Under the pieces are notes generated by a model. That model was not told the DNA's origin and did no database searches. It saw only the letters and a program-made list of their open reading frames with translations. Below, piece by piece: positions 43,128 to 52,091 of a stretch of 64,000 bases of DNA (positions are counted from its first letter, which is position 1; every line of letters starts with the position of its first letter). Both the position numbers and the translations under genes were made by a program. This DNA comes from Bacteroidaceae bacterium (GTDB lineage: Bacteria; Bacteroidota; Bacteroidia; Bacteroidales; Bacteroidaceae): contig CAAGGT010000191.1 of assembly GCA_900769465.1 (NCBI GenBank), positions 22,598 through 86,597 on the forward strand, given 5' to 3'.

Positions 43128-43170
43128 TGTTTATATACATAAACATTTTACGGGTCTGCGGATATTCCCG

Positions 43171-43257
43171 GTTGGTAGATAACCATAATCAGGAATAAAG
43201 AGTTGCCAGTCTATACATAAAGAACTTGATATCCCCTACACCTCTGAATCTACCAAC
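43171..43257. repeat. Inverted repeat with ten-base arms
   Basis: GTTGGTAGAT (43171-43180) and ATCTACCAAC (43248-43257) are perfect complements separated by 67 bases. They sit between the hairpin at 43087 and the stop of the ATPase gene. Confidence 0.55.
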
Positions 43258-43279
43258 TTTAAGGCGGTATTAAATAGGG

Positions 43280-44719
43280 TCACTTAAACAGATCACTCAT
43301 CGTTACCTGGCAGGGTACATCATTTGAGTATCCACCCGGAGTAAGACCGTAAGTAGTAATCATTGTTACCATAACAGATTTAGTAGTACCTGTTTCACGA
43401 ATAAATGTTGCCTTGCGATTCCTTATACGCATATCTTCTTCCGCCGTTAAGGTATAAGGCGCAGAAGAATATTTCATCTCGCATAGATTTATTGTTTGGT
43501 CGTTGCGGTCAATGAGCAAATCAATCTGCACTCCTGTAGTATTTGCCTTGTCTTCTCCGGAATCTTTAGGTGCTTTATAAACCCAAGAATGTGCACTGCT
43601 GATTACGCCGGCAAAACCAAGTGCTGACTTTATTTGAGAAATATGTTGAATGCAGACTCTCTCAAAAGCTCTGCCTGCCCAACCGTGATGTATCGTTGTG
43701 TCCAATTGTGATGTCCAGAAGCGCTCGTCGCCATTCACATTATGCTGTATGAAATCGTAATAGAACAATGTGTAGTTATCTATCAATTGGTATGTTGATA
43801 ATTTGTTCTTTTTTCCAATAGAGGTATATTTGCGTATAAACCCGCATTGCTCTAACTCGTGAAGTGCTGTATTAAAACCTGACCCATCTGTCAATTTCGC
43901 AGATTTTAAAATATCGTCTCTCAACATTCCCATTTTCTTTTTTGCGAGAGCTTCAATTATAGCTATATGGATTTTGGGAGAACGAAACAGCGATGCATAA
44001 AGAGCATCAAACTCGTGCGTAAGTTCGCCGCGTGCAGCAAAGAACAGATTATCAAAATTCTGAGCTACACTTAGTCCTTTTCGTAAGAAATTCCAATAAT
44101 AAGGAATTCCTCCCAAGGCCATATATGCTTCAAGAATTTGATTTTCGGTATATCCAAGCCCTTTCCATTCGCAATACTCTTTACACTCCTTTAAAGAGAA
44201 TGGTTCAAGGAATATCTGATTAGTCAAGCGATTATGCAAGCCACCATAATTCATTATAACATTATCAATAATCCACGAGGTTGCACTGCCACAGATAATG
44301 AGAACAATATCCCGTCTTGTCGTTGCCCAGCCATTCCAAAAGTGATCCAGAGAACGTACAAAATTAGATTTGTGGGTGTCCATCCACGGTAATTCATCTA
44401 TAAAAATCAGTTTCTTACCTTCAGCAGGGAGTGTTGATATAAAATTACCAAGCAAACGGAATGCATCATTCCATGTTTTCGGCATAGCGGTACGTTTCAT
44501 TCCTGCTGCATATAATGATTCCCTGAATTCCTTCAGTTGCTCTTTCATTGGAGCATTATAGGTACCCGTATGCTGGAATGTAAAGTTGTAGTTGAAGGTT
44601 TCTCTAATCAAGAATGTCTTCCCCACCCTTCTTCTTCCATACACTGCTACAAACTGTGATTCATTTGCTTCTAACAATCCTTGCAGAAGTTTCACCTCTT
44701 TGTCTCTACCGATTAACAT
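43280..44719 (-). CDS. AAA ATPase with DUF234-type C-terminal domain
   Basis: 479 residues. Walker A VYGRRRVGKTFLIRE, Walker B KLIFIDELPWMDT, sensor-like IICGSATSW and PFSLKECKEYCEW. A winged-helix segment follows at about residues 255-310 (MLRDDILKSAKLTDGSGFNT, LEQCGFIRKY). The C-terminal domain has VQIDLLIDR and NLCEMKYS, the D..D...E.K pattern of a restriction-nuclease-like fold. These ATPases are widespread in Bacteroidetes and often laterally transferred; the role is unclear (defence, addiction or DNA processing). AT-rich like the island and the outermost gene on its right side. Confidence 0.88.
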   Translation of the reverse strand: MLIGRDKEVKLLQGLLEANESQFVAVYGRRRVGKTFLIRETFNYNFTFQHTGTYNAPMKEQLKEFRESLYAAGMKRTAMPKTWNDAFRLLGNFISTLPAEGKKLIFIDELPWMDTHKSNFVRSLDHFWNGWATTRRDIVLIICGSATSWIIDNVIMNYGGLHNRLTNQIFLEPFSLKECKEYCEWKGLGYTENQILEAYMALGGIPYYWNFLRKGLSVAQNFDNLFFAARGELTHEFDALYASLFRSPKIHIAIIEALAKKKMGMLRDDILKSAKLTDGSGFNTALHELEQCGFIRKYTSIGKKNKLSTYQLIDNYTLFYYDFIQHNVNGDERFWTSQLDTTIHHGWAGRAFERVCIQHISQIKSALGFAGVISSAHSWVYKAPKDSGEDKANTTGVQIDLLIDRNDQTINLCEMKYSSAPYTLTAEEDMRIRNRKATFIRETGTTKSVMVTMITTYGLTPGGYSNDVPCQVTMSDLFK

Positions 44720-45005
44720 ATTTCGCTGGTTTTTATTTACAACGCAAATATAACAATTTTATCTTATCCTCAGTGGAAATGTGATTATTTTTCATAGATT
44801 TCCACAAACCATAGCGTAAAATTAAATTATAAAACCGCGCAACAAGTAGTTATTTACCCCAATTTCTACATAAACATTTACATAAACAAATCGGTATTTC
44901 TATTACATTTCGCCACACTCAAAGAAAATCAGCATTTTTACAACGAATTAATACTCAACGATATTCAAGTGTAACAAAGTGTAATAAAATGTAAATTCAG
45001 CACTT

Positions 45006-45018
45006 CCGCTTCTAGTAC
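45006..45018. other. Candidate right attachment site (attR)
   Basis: CCGCTTCTAGTAC matches the tRNA-Leu 3' segment at 35262-35274 at 12 of 13 positions and lies where AT-rich island sequence gives way to chromosomal genes. The mismatch would disrupt the acceptor stem, so this is not a functional tRNA end. It may be a decayed or non-identical att half. Confidence 0.4.
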
Positions 45019-45024
45019 TAGGTC

Positions 45025-45057
45025 AATCTCTTGTAAATCAACGATTTATGAGAGATT
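45025..45057 (+). terminator. Hairpin with T-run near the island's right border
   Basis: AATCTCT..TAAATC pairs with GATTTA..AGAGATT around AAC, followed by TTTTCTTTT. A plausible intrinsic terminator shielding the peptidase gene from island transcription. Confidence 0.7.
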
Positions 45058-45133
45058 TTTCTTTTATACAAACACCTTTTTAAATCTTGAAAAACATGGT
45101 TTTTAGTGGTTTTATATGGCTTTTTACGCAGTT

Positions 45134-45157
45134 TGTGTAAACCAGTGTGTAAACCAG
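45134..45157. repeat. Perfect 12-base tandem repeat
   Basis: TGTGTAAACCAG occurs twice in immediate succession. It could be a protein-binding site pair or the scar of recombination. Confidence 0.75.
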
Positions 45158-45261
45158 AAATCACTATGAAAGCAACAGTTAATGTGTTGTGTTAAGGAAC
45201 ATAATCTGCATAAAATACAGGTATTATATACACCTTGTTGAATTATATGGTTTTTATTTGC

Positions 45262-45269
45262 TATCTTCG
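45262..45269 (+). promoter_or_regulatory. -7 promoter box of the S46 peptidase gene
   Basis: TATCTTCG is close to TAnnTTTG and stands 25 bases before the ATG at 45295. Only TTG at 45238-45240 is available as a -33 element. Confidence 0.45.
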
Positions 45270-45294
45270 CGGAAAATATAACAGACAAGACATT

Positions 45295-47349
45295 ATGATA
45301 AAGAGAATCCTTCTTTGCGCACTTGTGTGCATTGCATTCACCACAGCCACAGCCGATGAGGGTATGTGGCTACCCAGTCTCATAAAGGAGCGCGTCAAGG
45401 ATATGCGCAGAATGGGTTTCAAGCTGAAGGCCGACGATGTTTACTCAACCACAAAGCCTTCACTAAAGGATGCCGTGATGCAGTTTGGCGGCGGTTGCAC
45501 AGGCGAGTTCATCTCGGCCGACGGCCTGCTGCTGACCAACCACCACTGCGGATATGCCTCGATACAGAAACTTTCGTCGGTTGAACACGACTATCTCACC
45601 GACGGTTATTGGGCAAAGTCGCGCAGCGAGGAACTGCACGTTCCGGGGCTCACCATAAGCATACTTGAGAAGATGGAGGATGTGACAGACAGGATTGCAG
45701 CCGGCGAGAGTAAGGCCGATATAATAGCACAGGCCTCACAGGGCAATGGGTGCCGCGCAAGCATTGAGTCCATGTACTACGGCAACCAGCACTATCTGTT
45801 TGTATACCGTGTATACCGCGACATACGCTTGGTTGGCGCACCCCCGTCATCAATAGGCAAATTCGGCGGTGACACCGACAACTGGATATGGCCACGCCAC
45901 ACCGGTGATTTCTCAATGTTCCGCGTGTATGCCGGTGCCGACAACGAGCCGGCCGACTACTCGGCCGACAATGTCCCCTACCACCCCAAACGCCACTTTC
46001 CAATCTCCACAAAGGGTGTTGAAGAGGGTGATTTCACTATGATTTACGGTTTCCCGGGCAACACACAGGAGTACGTGACCGCCGATGCTGTGGAGTATGT
46101 GGCCAAAGTGTCGAACCCAATGAAGATTGCCCTGCGTACAATACGCCTGGACATCATCAGCGAGGCACAGGGCAAGGACGTTGCCACCCGCATTGCCTAT
46201 GCCGCAAAGCACGCGAACATTGCCAATGCGTGGAAGAAATGGCAGGGCGAGAGCCTGGGGCTTGAGCGTCTTGGCACAGCAGACAAAAAACAGGCCTATG
46301 AGAAGGCTTTTGCCGCTTGGGCGGCCGGCAAGCCACAGTATACGACCTTGCTTGACTCTATGCACACTGCATACGAGAAAGCAATTCCGGGATATTTTGC
46401 ACGTGAGCTGTTCAACGAGACTATTGCCGGCATAGAGGCATATAACTTTGCCGCTTGGCTCAACTCGAAGCACTCGAAAGGTGACAAGCTCACAGCCGAC
46501 GTACAGGCTGTAGGGCGCAAATACTATCTCAATGACTACAGGGTTGGAATTGACAAGGCCATTGCCAAGCGCATGATTGCCGAATTCATTGAGCGTATGC
46601 CGGCCGAGAACATTCCACTGTTACTAACAGCAGCCATTGACAGCTGCGGCGGCGTGGAGAACTATGTTGAACAGCTGTATGCCGATACACAGTTGATTAC
46701 AAAATACCCCCTCACCACCGAGGAAATCCTTGCCGACCCATTGGTGCAGTTTGCTGTTTGGTTCGCGCCACTGGCCGAGAAAAACAGAAGTTATGCCTAC
46801 CGTAACCTCAGCAACGTCCCCACAGTTGAAAAATGGTACAGGGAGTATATGCAGGCTCTGCGCGAGTGGGACAAGGAGCGTGCCTTCTACCCCGATGCGA
46901 ACTTTACCCTGCGCGTTGCATACGGCACGGTATGTGGCTATGAGAATACCGATGGCGAGTACCACACACACCTCACCACCCTCGACGGCATAATGGCAAA
47001 GGACAACCCCGAGGTGTATGACTATAACATTCCACAAGTGTTGCGTGACATATATGCCGAGAAGGACTATGGCCGCTGGAGCATAGAGAGGAACGGCAAA
47101 GAGACCATTCCCGTATGTTTCCTTGCCAATAACCACACATCGGGCGGCAATTCGGGTTCACCTGTCATCAACGGCAAGGGCGAACTCATTGGTATCAATT
47201 TCGACCGCACATGGCGTTCGACAATGAGCGACATTGAGTTCGACCCCGGCATATGCCGCAACATTTCGGTCGACATACGCTACGTGCTGTTCGTTATTGA
47301 CCGTGTAGGCGGCGCAAGCTACCTTTTTGAGGAGATGGATTTGAAATAA
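45295..47349 (+). CDS. S46-family dipeptidyl-peptidase, DPP11-like
   Basis: 684 residues from the ATG at 45295 (MIKRILLCALVCIAFTTATA signal peptide). The trypsin-like core is split as usual in S46: LTNHHCGYAS (catalytic His84), DTDNWIWPRHTGDF (Asp), and SGGNSGSP with Ser620. Arg638 in INFDRTW stands 18 residues after the serine, exactly the Ser655-Arg673 spacing of Porphyromonas DPP11, where Arg reads an acidic P1 residue; DPP7 has Gly there. It should release Xaa-Asp/Glu dipeptides from peptides in the periplasm. First gene of a plus-strand set with a transporter and a fucosidase. Confidence 0.93.
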   Translation: MIKRILLCALVCIAFTTATADEGMWLPSLIKERVKDMRRMGFKLKADDVYSTTKPSLKDAVMQFGGGCTGEFISADGLLLTNHHCGYASIQKLSSVEHDYLTDGYWAKSRSEELHVPGLTISILEKMEDVTDRIAAGESKADIIAQASQGNGCRASIESMYYGNQHYLFVYRVYRDIRLVGAPPSSIGKFGGDTDNWIWPRHTGDFSMFRVYAGADNEPADYSADNVPYHPKRHFPISTKGVEEGDFTMIYGFPGNTQEYVTADAVEYVAKVSNPMKIALRTIRLDIISEAQGKDVATRIAYAAKHANIANAWKKWQGESLGLERLGTADKKQAYEKAFAAWAAGKPQYTTLLDSMHTAYEKAIPGYFARELFNETIAGIEAYNFAAWLNSKHSKGDKLTADVQAVGRKYYLNDYRVGIDKAIAKRMIAEFIERMPAENIPLLLTAAIDSCGGVENYVEQLYADTQLITKYPLTTEEILADPLVQFAVWFAPLAEKNRSYAYRNLSNVPTVEKWYREYMQALREWDKERAFYPDANFTLRVAYGTVCGYENTDGEYHTHLTTLDGIMAKDNPEVYDYNIPQVLRDIYAEKDYGRWSIERNGKETIPVCFLANNHTSGGNSGSPVINGKGELIGINFDRTWRSTMSDIEFDPGICRNISVDIRYVLFVIDRVGGASYLFEEMDLK

Positions 47350-47370
47350 CACAAAGAAACGCACCACTCT

Positions 47371-49029
47371 ATGGACTATCTCCACACCCTGTTCATTGAA
47401 CATTCGGCACTGCAGGCCATCATTGTGATATCGCTGATTTCGGCCATTGGCCTGATGCTCGGGCGCATACGCGTATTTGGCATTTCGCTTGGCATCACAT
47501 TCGTGTTCTTCACAGGCATCCTTGCCGGACACTTTGGGCTGACAGTAGACAGCCAGATGCTGTTCTACGCCGAGACGTTCGGCCTTGTACTCTTTGTATA
47601 TGCATTGGGACTACAGGTGGGCCCGGGTTTCTTCAGCTCAATGCGCAGCGAGGGTGCGAAACTGCTGTTGCCTGCCATTGGCGTTCTACTGACCGGAACA
47701 CTGCTAGCCATAGCATTGAGCTATGCGGCAGACGTGGCCATAGCCGATATGTCGGGCATACTGTGCGGAGCAACCACAAACACCCCGGCACTTGCAGCAG
47801 CACAGCAGACACTCAAACAATTGGGAATGGAGAGCAGCGGAGCGGCATTGAGCTGCGCGCTCACCTATCCGCTTGGCGTCGTGGGCGTAATATTCGCAAT
47901 GATATTCCTGCGCAAGCTGTTCGTGAAGCCAAGCGACCTTCCACGCCCCGACAACAAGCACAAGAAGAACGTGTTCATAGCCAGCTACTGCGTGACCAAC
48001 CCCGAGATATTCGGCAAGACGATTTCCGAGATTCACGACAGGCACAGCCACTTTGTCATTTCACGAATGTGGCACAATGGACACGTACTCATCCCCATGT
48101 CGGACAGGGTGTTGCAGGAGAATGACGTGCTGCTGGTGATTACAAAACCCGAGGAGACCGAGGAATTGCGACACATATTCGGCAAACAGGAGCTGAAGGA
48201 TTGGAACAGCGGGGACATAGACTGGAACAAGATTGACAGCGAGTTGACATCGCAACGTATCATTGTCACACGCCCCGAAATAAACGGCAAGAAACTCTCC
48301 ACACTGCGCCTTCGCAACAACTATGGCATAAACATCAGCCGCGTATACCGTTCCGAGGTGCAGCTGCTCGCCACCCCCGACCTTGTACTGCAGCTTGGTG
48401 ACCGACTCACCGTGGTTGGTGAGACTGCCGACATCAAGCGCGTAGAAAAAATCCTGGGCAATGCAGTAAAAAGCCTCAACGAGCCGAACCTTGTATCGGT
48501 GTTCATTGGTATGATTCTTGGCCTTATGGTGGGTTGCATTCCATTGTCAATACCAGGAATATCGGTGCCTGTGAAACTGGGCCTTGCCGGTGGCCCCATA
48601 ATTGTGGGTATCCTCATCGGCACATTCGGACCGCGCCTGCATATGGTAACATACACCACCCAAAGTGCCAATATGATGTTGAGAGCCATTGGACTGAACC
48701 TGTATCTTGCCTGTTTGGGGCTCGATGCCGGAGCGCATTTCTTTGAGACCATCGTGCGCCCCGAGGGAGCAATGTGGCTTGCACTGGGACTGCTGATAAC
48801 CTTTGTACCCGTTGTGCTGACGGGAATATTTGCCCTGCGAGTGATGAAACTTGACTTTGGTTCCATTGCGGGACTGTTGTGCGGCTCAATGGCAAACCCA
48901 ATGGCGCTGACATACGCGAACGAATCAATCGAGGGCGACAATCCGTCGGTGGCATATGCAACGGTATACCCCGTGTGTATGTTCTTGAGGGTTGTGATAA
49001 TACAACTGGTGGTAATGTTCTTGGTCTGA
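47371..49029 (+). CDS. AspT/YidE-type putative transporter with two RCK_C domains
   Basis: 552 residues. Two halves of five to six membrane helices (about 1-165 and 380-552), each with the duplicated GILCGATTNTPALAAA and GLLCGSMANPMALTYA motifs, flank two TrkA-C/RCK_C regulatory domains (DVLLVITKPEE; DRLTVVGETADI). This is the aspartate:alanine exchanger architecture. Substrate not known, but location right after a DPP11-like peptidase that yields acidic dipeptides makes an acidic amino acid attractive. 21 bases after the peptidase gene. Confidence 0.9.
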   Translation: MDYLHTLFIEHSALQAIIVISLISAIGLMLGRIRVFGISLGITFVFFTGILAGHFGLTVDSQMLFYAETFGLVLFVYALGLQVGPGFFSSMRSEGAKLLLPAIGVLLTGTLLAIALSYAADVAIADMSGILCGATTNTPALAAAQQTLKQLGMESSGAALSCALTYPLGVVGVIFAMIFLRKLFVKPSDLPRPDNKHKKNVFIASYCVTNPEIFGKTISEIHDRHSHFVISRMWHNGHVLIPMSDRVLQENDVLLVITKPEETEELRHIFGKQELKDWNSGDIDWNKIDSELTSQRIIVTRPEINGKKLSTLRLRNNYGINISRVYRSEVQLLATPDLVLQLGDRLTVVGETADIKRVEKILGNAVKSLNEPNLVSVFIGMILGLMVGCIPLSIPGISVPVKLGLAGGPIIVGILIGTFGPRLHMVTYTTQSANMMLRAIGLNLYLACLGLDAGAHFFETIVRPEGAMWLALGLLITFVPVVLTGIFALRVMKLDFGSIAGLLCGSMANPMALTYANESIEGDNPSVAYATVYPVCMFLRVVIIQLVVMFLV

Positions 49030-49035
49030 CACGCT

Positions 49036-49284
49036 ATGGCAACTGTAAAAAGGACGGCAACAGTGGGCGACCTGTTCATTGAGTTCAACAGCAAGGATAT
49101 TGAGATATACCGCATTGCCCGCGATGGCAGCGGCACACTCAAACGCATTGACGATGTACAAGGAACCATACGCCGCATTGCCGAAGAGGCAGGTTTCGAA
49201 CGCGACTACAACTTGAGCTACCGCCAGTATGTGGCAAGGCTCATACAACATATAAACATACACGAAAACAATAAAAGCAACTGA
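49036..49284 (+). CDS. Small protein of unknown function
   Basis: 82 residues: MATVKRTATVGDLFIEFNSK, then a central IYRIARDGSGTLKRIDDVQ, GTIRRIAEEAGFERDYNLSY and a tail with ARLIQHINIHENNKSN. It starts 6 bases after the transporter stop and ends 5 bases before the fucosidase ATG, so it is surely in the operon. It is predicted soluble and mixed alpha/beta; I recognise no family. Confidence 0.75.
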   Translation: MATVKRTATVGDLFIEFNSKDIEIYRIARDGSGTLKRIDDVQGTIRRIAEEAGFERDYNLSYRQYVARLIQHINIHENNKSN

Positions 49285-49289
49285 TAGAT

Positions 49290-51794
49290 ATGAGAAAGAA
49301 GATTGCCCTCGTTGTCCTGCTGCTCTGCGCAGCCGGGACCAATGCACAAGGTGACTACATCAATGGTTTGTCAATATGGTTCGACCAGCCCACGACGCTC
49401 AACGGACGCGCAGTATGGTATGGTGGCCGCCCTGACCTGTGGAAAGGCAAGGACAAACCCGAATGGGCAGGCGATGCAGCCTACAACGCCGACAAGGAGT
49501 GGGAGTCATACTCACTGCCCATAGGTAACGGCAGCATAGGTGCGAACATTCTGGGTTCGCTCGAGGCGGAGCGCATCACTTTGAACGAGAAGACACTGTG
49601 GCGCGGTGGCCCCAACACCGAGAAGGGTGCAGACTACTACTGGAACGTCAACAAGCAGTCGGCACACTTGCTCGATGACATACGCCAGGCATTCCTTGAC
49701 GGCGATGACGAGAAGGCAGCAAAACTCACACGCGAAAATTTCAACAGTACCGCATCATACGAATATTATGGTGAGAAGCCCTTCCGCTTTGGAAACTTCA
49801 CCACAATGGGTGAGTTCTACATTGAAACAGGGCACAACCTCATTGGCCTGGGCGACTATAAACGTATCCTCTCACTCGATTCGGCCCTGGCTGTCGTACA
49901 ATACAACAGGGATGGCGTTGACTTTGAGCGCAAATATTTTGTGTCGTACCCTGCCAACGTGATGGTAATGAAGTTCAGTGCAAGCAAGCCCGGAATGCAG
50001 GACCTCACATTCAGCTACGCCCCTAACCCTGTTTCAGAGGGCAGTATGGAGAACGATGGAGAGAACGGACTTGTGTGGAAGGCAAAGCTTGACAACAACG
50101 GCATGCAGTACACCATACGCATACAGGCCGTTGCCCAAAACGGAAAAGTATCCGTTGAAAACGGCAAAATCATTGTGGAGGAAGCCGACGAGGTATGCTT
50201 CTACGTCACCGCCGACACTGACTACAAGATTAACTTTGACCCTGATTTCAGCGACCCCAAGACATACGTAGGCGTAAACCCCGACGAGACCACAGCCGCG
50301 TGGATTCAGAGTGCCGTTGCCAAAGGGTACGACAATCTTTTCAACGAGCATTACAACGACTACACCGCACTCTTCAACCGCGTTGAGCTGAACCTCAACC
50401 CCAACGCGCCGACGACACTGGAGTTCCCTGCCGTGAAAAACCTGCCCACCGACAAACGCCTTGTAAGCTACCGCACCGGAAAGCCCGACTATGCACTGGA
50501 GCAACTCTATTTCCAGTTCGGCCGTTACCTGCTCATCTCGAGCTCACGCCCCGGCAACATGCCCGCTAACCTGCAGGGTATATGGCATAACAATGTCGAC
50601 GGTCCCTGGCGCGTGGACTACCACAACAACATAAACCTGCAAATGAACTACTGGCCATCGTGTGCCACCAACCTGCCGGAGTGTACCCTGCCGCTCATAG
50701 ATTTCATACGCACGCTACAGAAACCCGGTGAGGTGACAGCCAAGTCATACTTTGGCGCACGCGGCTGGACAGCCAGCATATCGGGCAACATATTCGGCTT
50801 TACAGCACCGCTCATCAGCCAGGATATGTCGTGGAACTTCAACCCGATGGCAGGCCCCTGGCTTGCGACACACGTGTGGGACTACTACGACTACACACGC
50901 GACCGCAAGTTCCTGAAGGAGACCGGATACGACATTATAAAGAGCAGCGCAATCTTTGCTGTGGACTATCTGTGGAAGAAGGACGACGGCACATACACCG
51001 CAGCACCATCCACATCGCCCGAGCACGGCCCCATTGACCAGGGAGCGACATTCGTACACGGCGTTGTACGCGAAATCCTGCTCGATGCCATTGCCGCCGC
51101 AAAGACTCTTGGCGTGGACAGCGAACTGCGCAAGGAGTGGGAGAATGTTCTCGACAAGCTTGCGCCATACGCAATAGGCCGCTACGGACAGCTTATGGAG
51201 TGGAGCAAGGACATTGACGATCCCAATGACCAGCACCGCCACGTGAACCACCTCTACGGCCTGCACCCGGGACACACCATTTCACCGGTGACAACGCCCG
51301 AACTGGCCGAGGCATCAAAGGTGGTCCTTCTACACCGTGGTGACGGCGCTACAGGATGGAGTATGGGCTGGAAACTGAACCAGTGGGCGCGCCTGCACGA
51401 CGGCAACCACGCATACACCCTATTTGGCAACCTGTTGAAGAACGGTACACTAAACAACCTGTGGGACACCCACGCCCCGTTCCAGATTGACGGCAACTTT
51501 GGCGGCACAGCAGGCATCACCGAGATGCTTATGCAGAGCCATATGGGCTTCATACACCTGTTGCCGGCACTCCCCGATGCCTGGGAAGAGGGTAGGATTG
51601 GCGGTATATGTGCCCGAGGCGGTTTTGAGGTAGAAATAAACTGGAAGGATGGCAAACTCACCGAGGCCATCATTACATCCGGCAACGGCGGCCGTTGCAA
51701 CTTGCGCTATGCAGGCTACACCCTGTCATTCAACACCAGAAAAGGTGGAATATACAAGGTTGTATTCAAGAACGGCAAGCTCAAAAAGGCGTAA
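49290..51794 (+). CDS. GH95 alpha-L-fucosidase
   Basis: 834 residues with signal peptide MRKKIALVVLLLCAAGTNAQ. N-terminal beta domain (YSLPIGNGSIGANILGS, LNEKTLWRGGP), then the (alpha/alpha)6 barrel: NMPANLQGIWHN, NNINLQMNYWPS (catalytic Asn pair), TSPEHGP with Glu578, HRHVNHLYGLHPG, GATGWSMGWKL and FQIDGNFGGTAGI with Asp734, then a C-terminal beta domain. The family hydrolyses alpha-1,2-fucosyl linkages by inversion, as on milk oligosaccharides and mucins; some GH95 members take L-galactose instead. Secreted, periplasmic or surface. Confidence 0.94.
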   Translation: MRKKIALVVLLLCAAGTNAQGDYINGLSIWFDQPTTLNGRAVWYGGRPDLWKGKDKPEWAGDAAYNADKEWESYSLPIGNGSIGANILGSLEAERITLNEKTLWRGGPNTEKGADYYWNVNKQSAHLLDDIRQAFLDGDDEKAAKLTRENFNSTASYEYYGEKPFRFGNFTTMGEFYIETGHNLIGLGDYKRILSLDSALAVVQYNRDGVDFERKYFVSYPANVMVMKFSASKPGMQDLTFSYAPNPVSEGSMENDGENGLVWKAKLDNNGMQYTIRIQAVAQNGKVSVENGKIIVEEADEVCFYVTADTDYKINFDPDFSDPKTYVGVNPDETTAAWIQSAVAKGYDNLFNEHYNDYTALFNRVELNLNPNAPTTLEFPAVKNLPTDKRLVSYRTGKPDYALEQLYFQFGRYLLISSSRPGNMPANLQGIWHNNVDGPWRVDYHNNINLQMNYWPSCATNLPECTLPLIDFIRTLQKPGEVTAKSYFGARGWTASISGNIFGFTAPLISQDMSWNFNPMAGPWLATHVWDYYDYTRDRKFLKETGYDIIKSSAIFAVDYLWKKDDGTYTAAPSTSPEHGPIDQGATFVHGVVREILLDAIAAAKTLGVDSELRKEWENVLDKLAPYAIGRYGQLMEWSKDIDDPNDQHRHVNHLYGLHPGHTISPVTTPELAEASKVVLLHRGDGATGWSMGWKLNQWARLHDGNHAYTLFGNLLKNGTLNNLWDTHAPFQIDGNFGGTAGITEMLMQSHMGFIHLLPALPDAWEEGRIGGICARGGFEVEINWKDGKLTEAIITSGNGGRCNLRYAGYTLSFNTRKGGIYKVVFKNGKLKKA

Positions 51795-51800
51795 AGAGGT

Positions 51801-52091
51801 ATGTTCATAGTCATTGCAATGATGTTCAGCGGCATAGCATTCGGTTACCTGATGCGCCGTCACCGCTTCACCCACATAGGACGTGTAACGATATTCTTCA
51901 TCTGGGTATTGCTGTTCGTGCTGGGTGTGGAGGTTGGTGGAAACCCCGACATCATCAGTTCGTTGCACACGCTTGGCATCGAGGCCCTGTTCATTGCAGG
52001 TATGGGCATTCTTGGCAGTGCCGTTGCTGCGATGCTGCTGTGGAAGAACGTGAAAAAGAACGAAGAAAAGAAGAGAGACAATGAAAGGTAG
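51801..52091 (+). CDS. LysO lysine exporter, N-terminal subunit
   Basis: 96 residues. Three hydrophobic segments (VIAMMFSGIAFGYLM; VTIFFIWVLLFVLGVEVGG; ALFIAGMGILGSAVAAMLLW) match the first part of LysO (YbjE, DUF340), which is one 299-residue chain in E. coli. The charged tail KNVKKNEEKKRDNER overlaps the next gene by 11 bases. Together they should form one lysine exporter in the inner membrane. Confidence 0.87.
   Translation: MFIVIAMMFSGIAFGYLMRRHRFTHIGRVTIFFIWVLLFVLGVEVGGNPDIISSLHTLGIEALFIAGMGILGSAVAAMLLWKNVKKNEEKKRDNER

Larger units (their letters stand above)
42694..43279. other. Island region without a confident gene; strong inverted repeats
   Basis: Contains the 17-base-stem hairpin at 43087-43127 and a second inverted repeat at 43171-43180/43248-43257. 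A 66-codon minus-strand frame (42946-43146) crosses the first hairpin and may be a decayed gene end; I do not call it. This could be the replication origin region of the element, or scar of an earlier insertion. Confidence 0.4.
44720..45294. other. Right-end region of the island, no gene seen
   Basis: About 570 AT-rich bases. It holds near-repeats of 12-base period (TACATAAACA at 44867 and 44879), three 10-base near-repeats (44971-45000), the tRNA-like match at 45006-45018, a terminator-like hairpin at 45025-45057, and a perfect 12-base tandem repeat at 45134-45157. The peptidase promoter lies at its right edge. Confidence 0.6.

Noticed and set aside
42946..43146. 66-codon minus-strand frame
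   Set aside because: It runs through a perfect 17-base-stem hairpin, has no recognisable motif or ribosome site, and may be a decayed fragment.
43280..44719. Zot-like packaging ATPase of a filamentous phage
   Set aside because: The winged helix and nuclease-like C-terminus fit the DUF234 ATPase family, and there is no membrane segment as in Zot.
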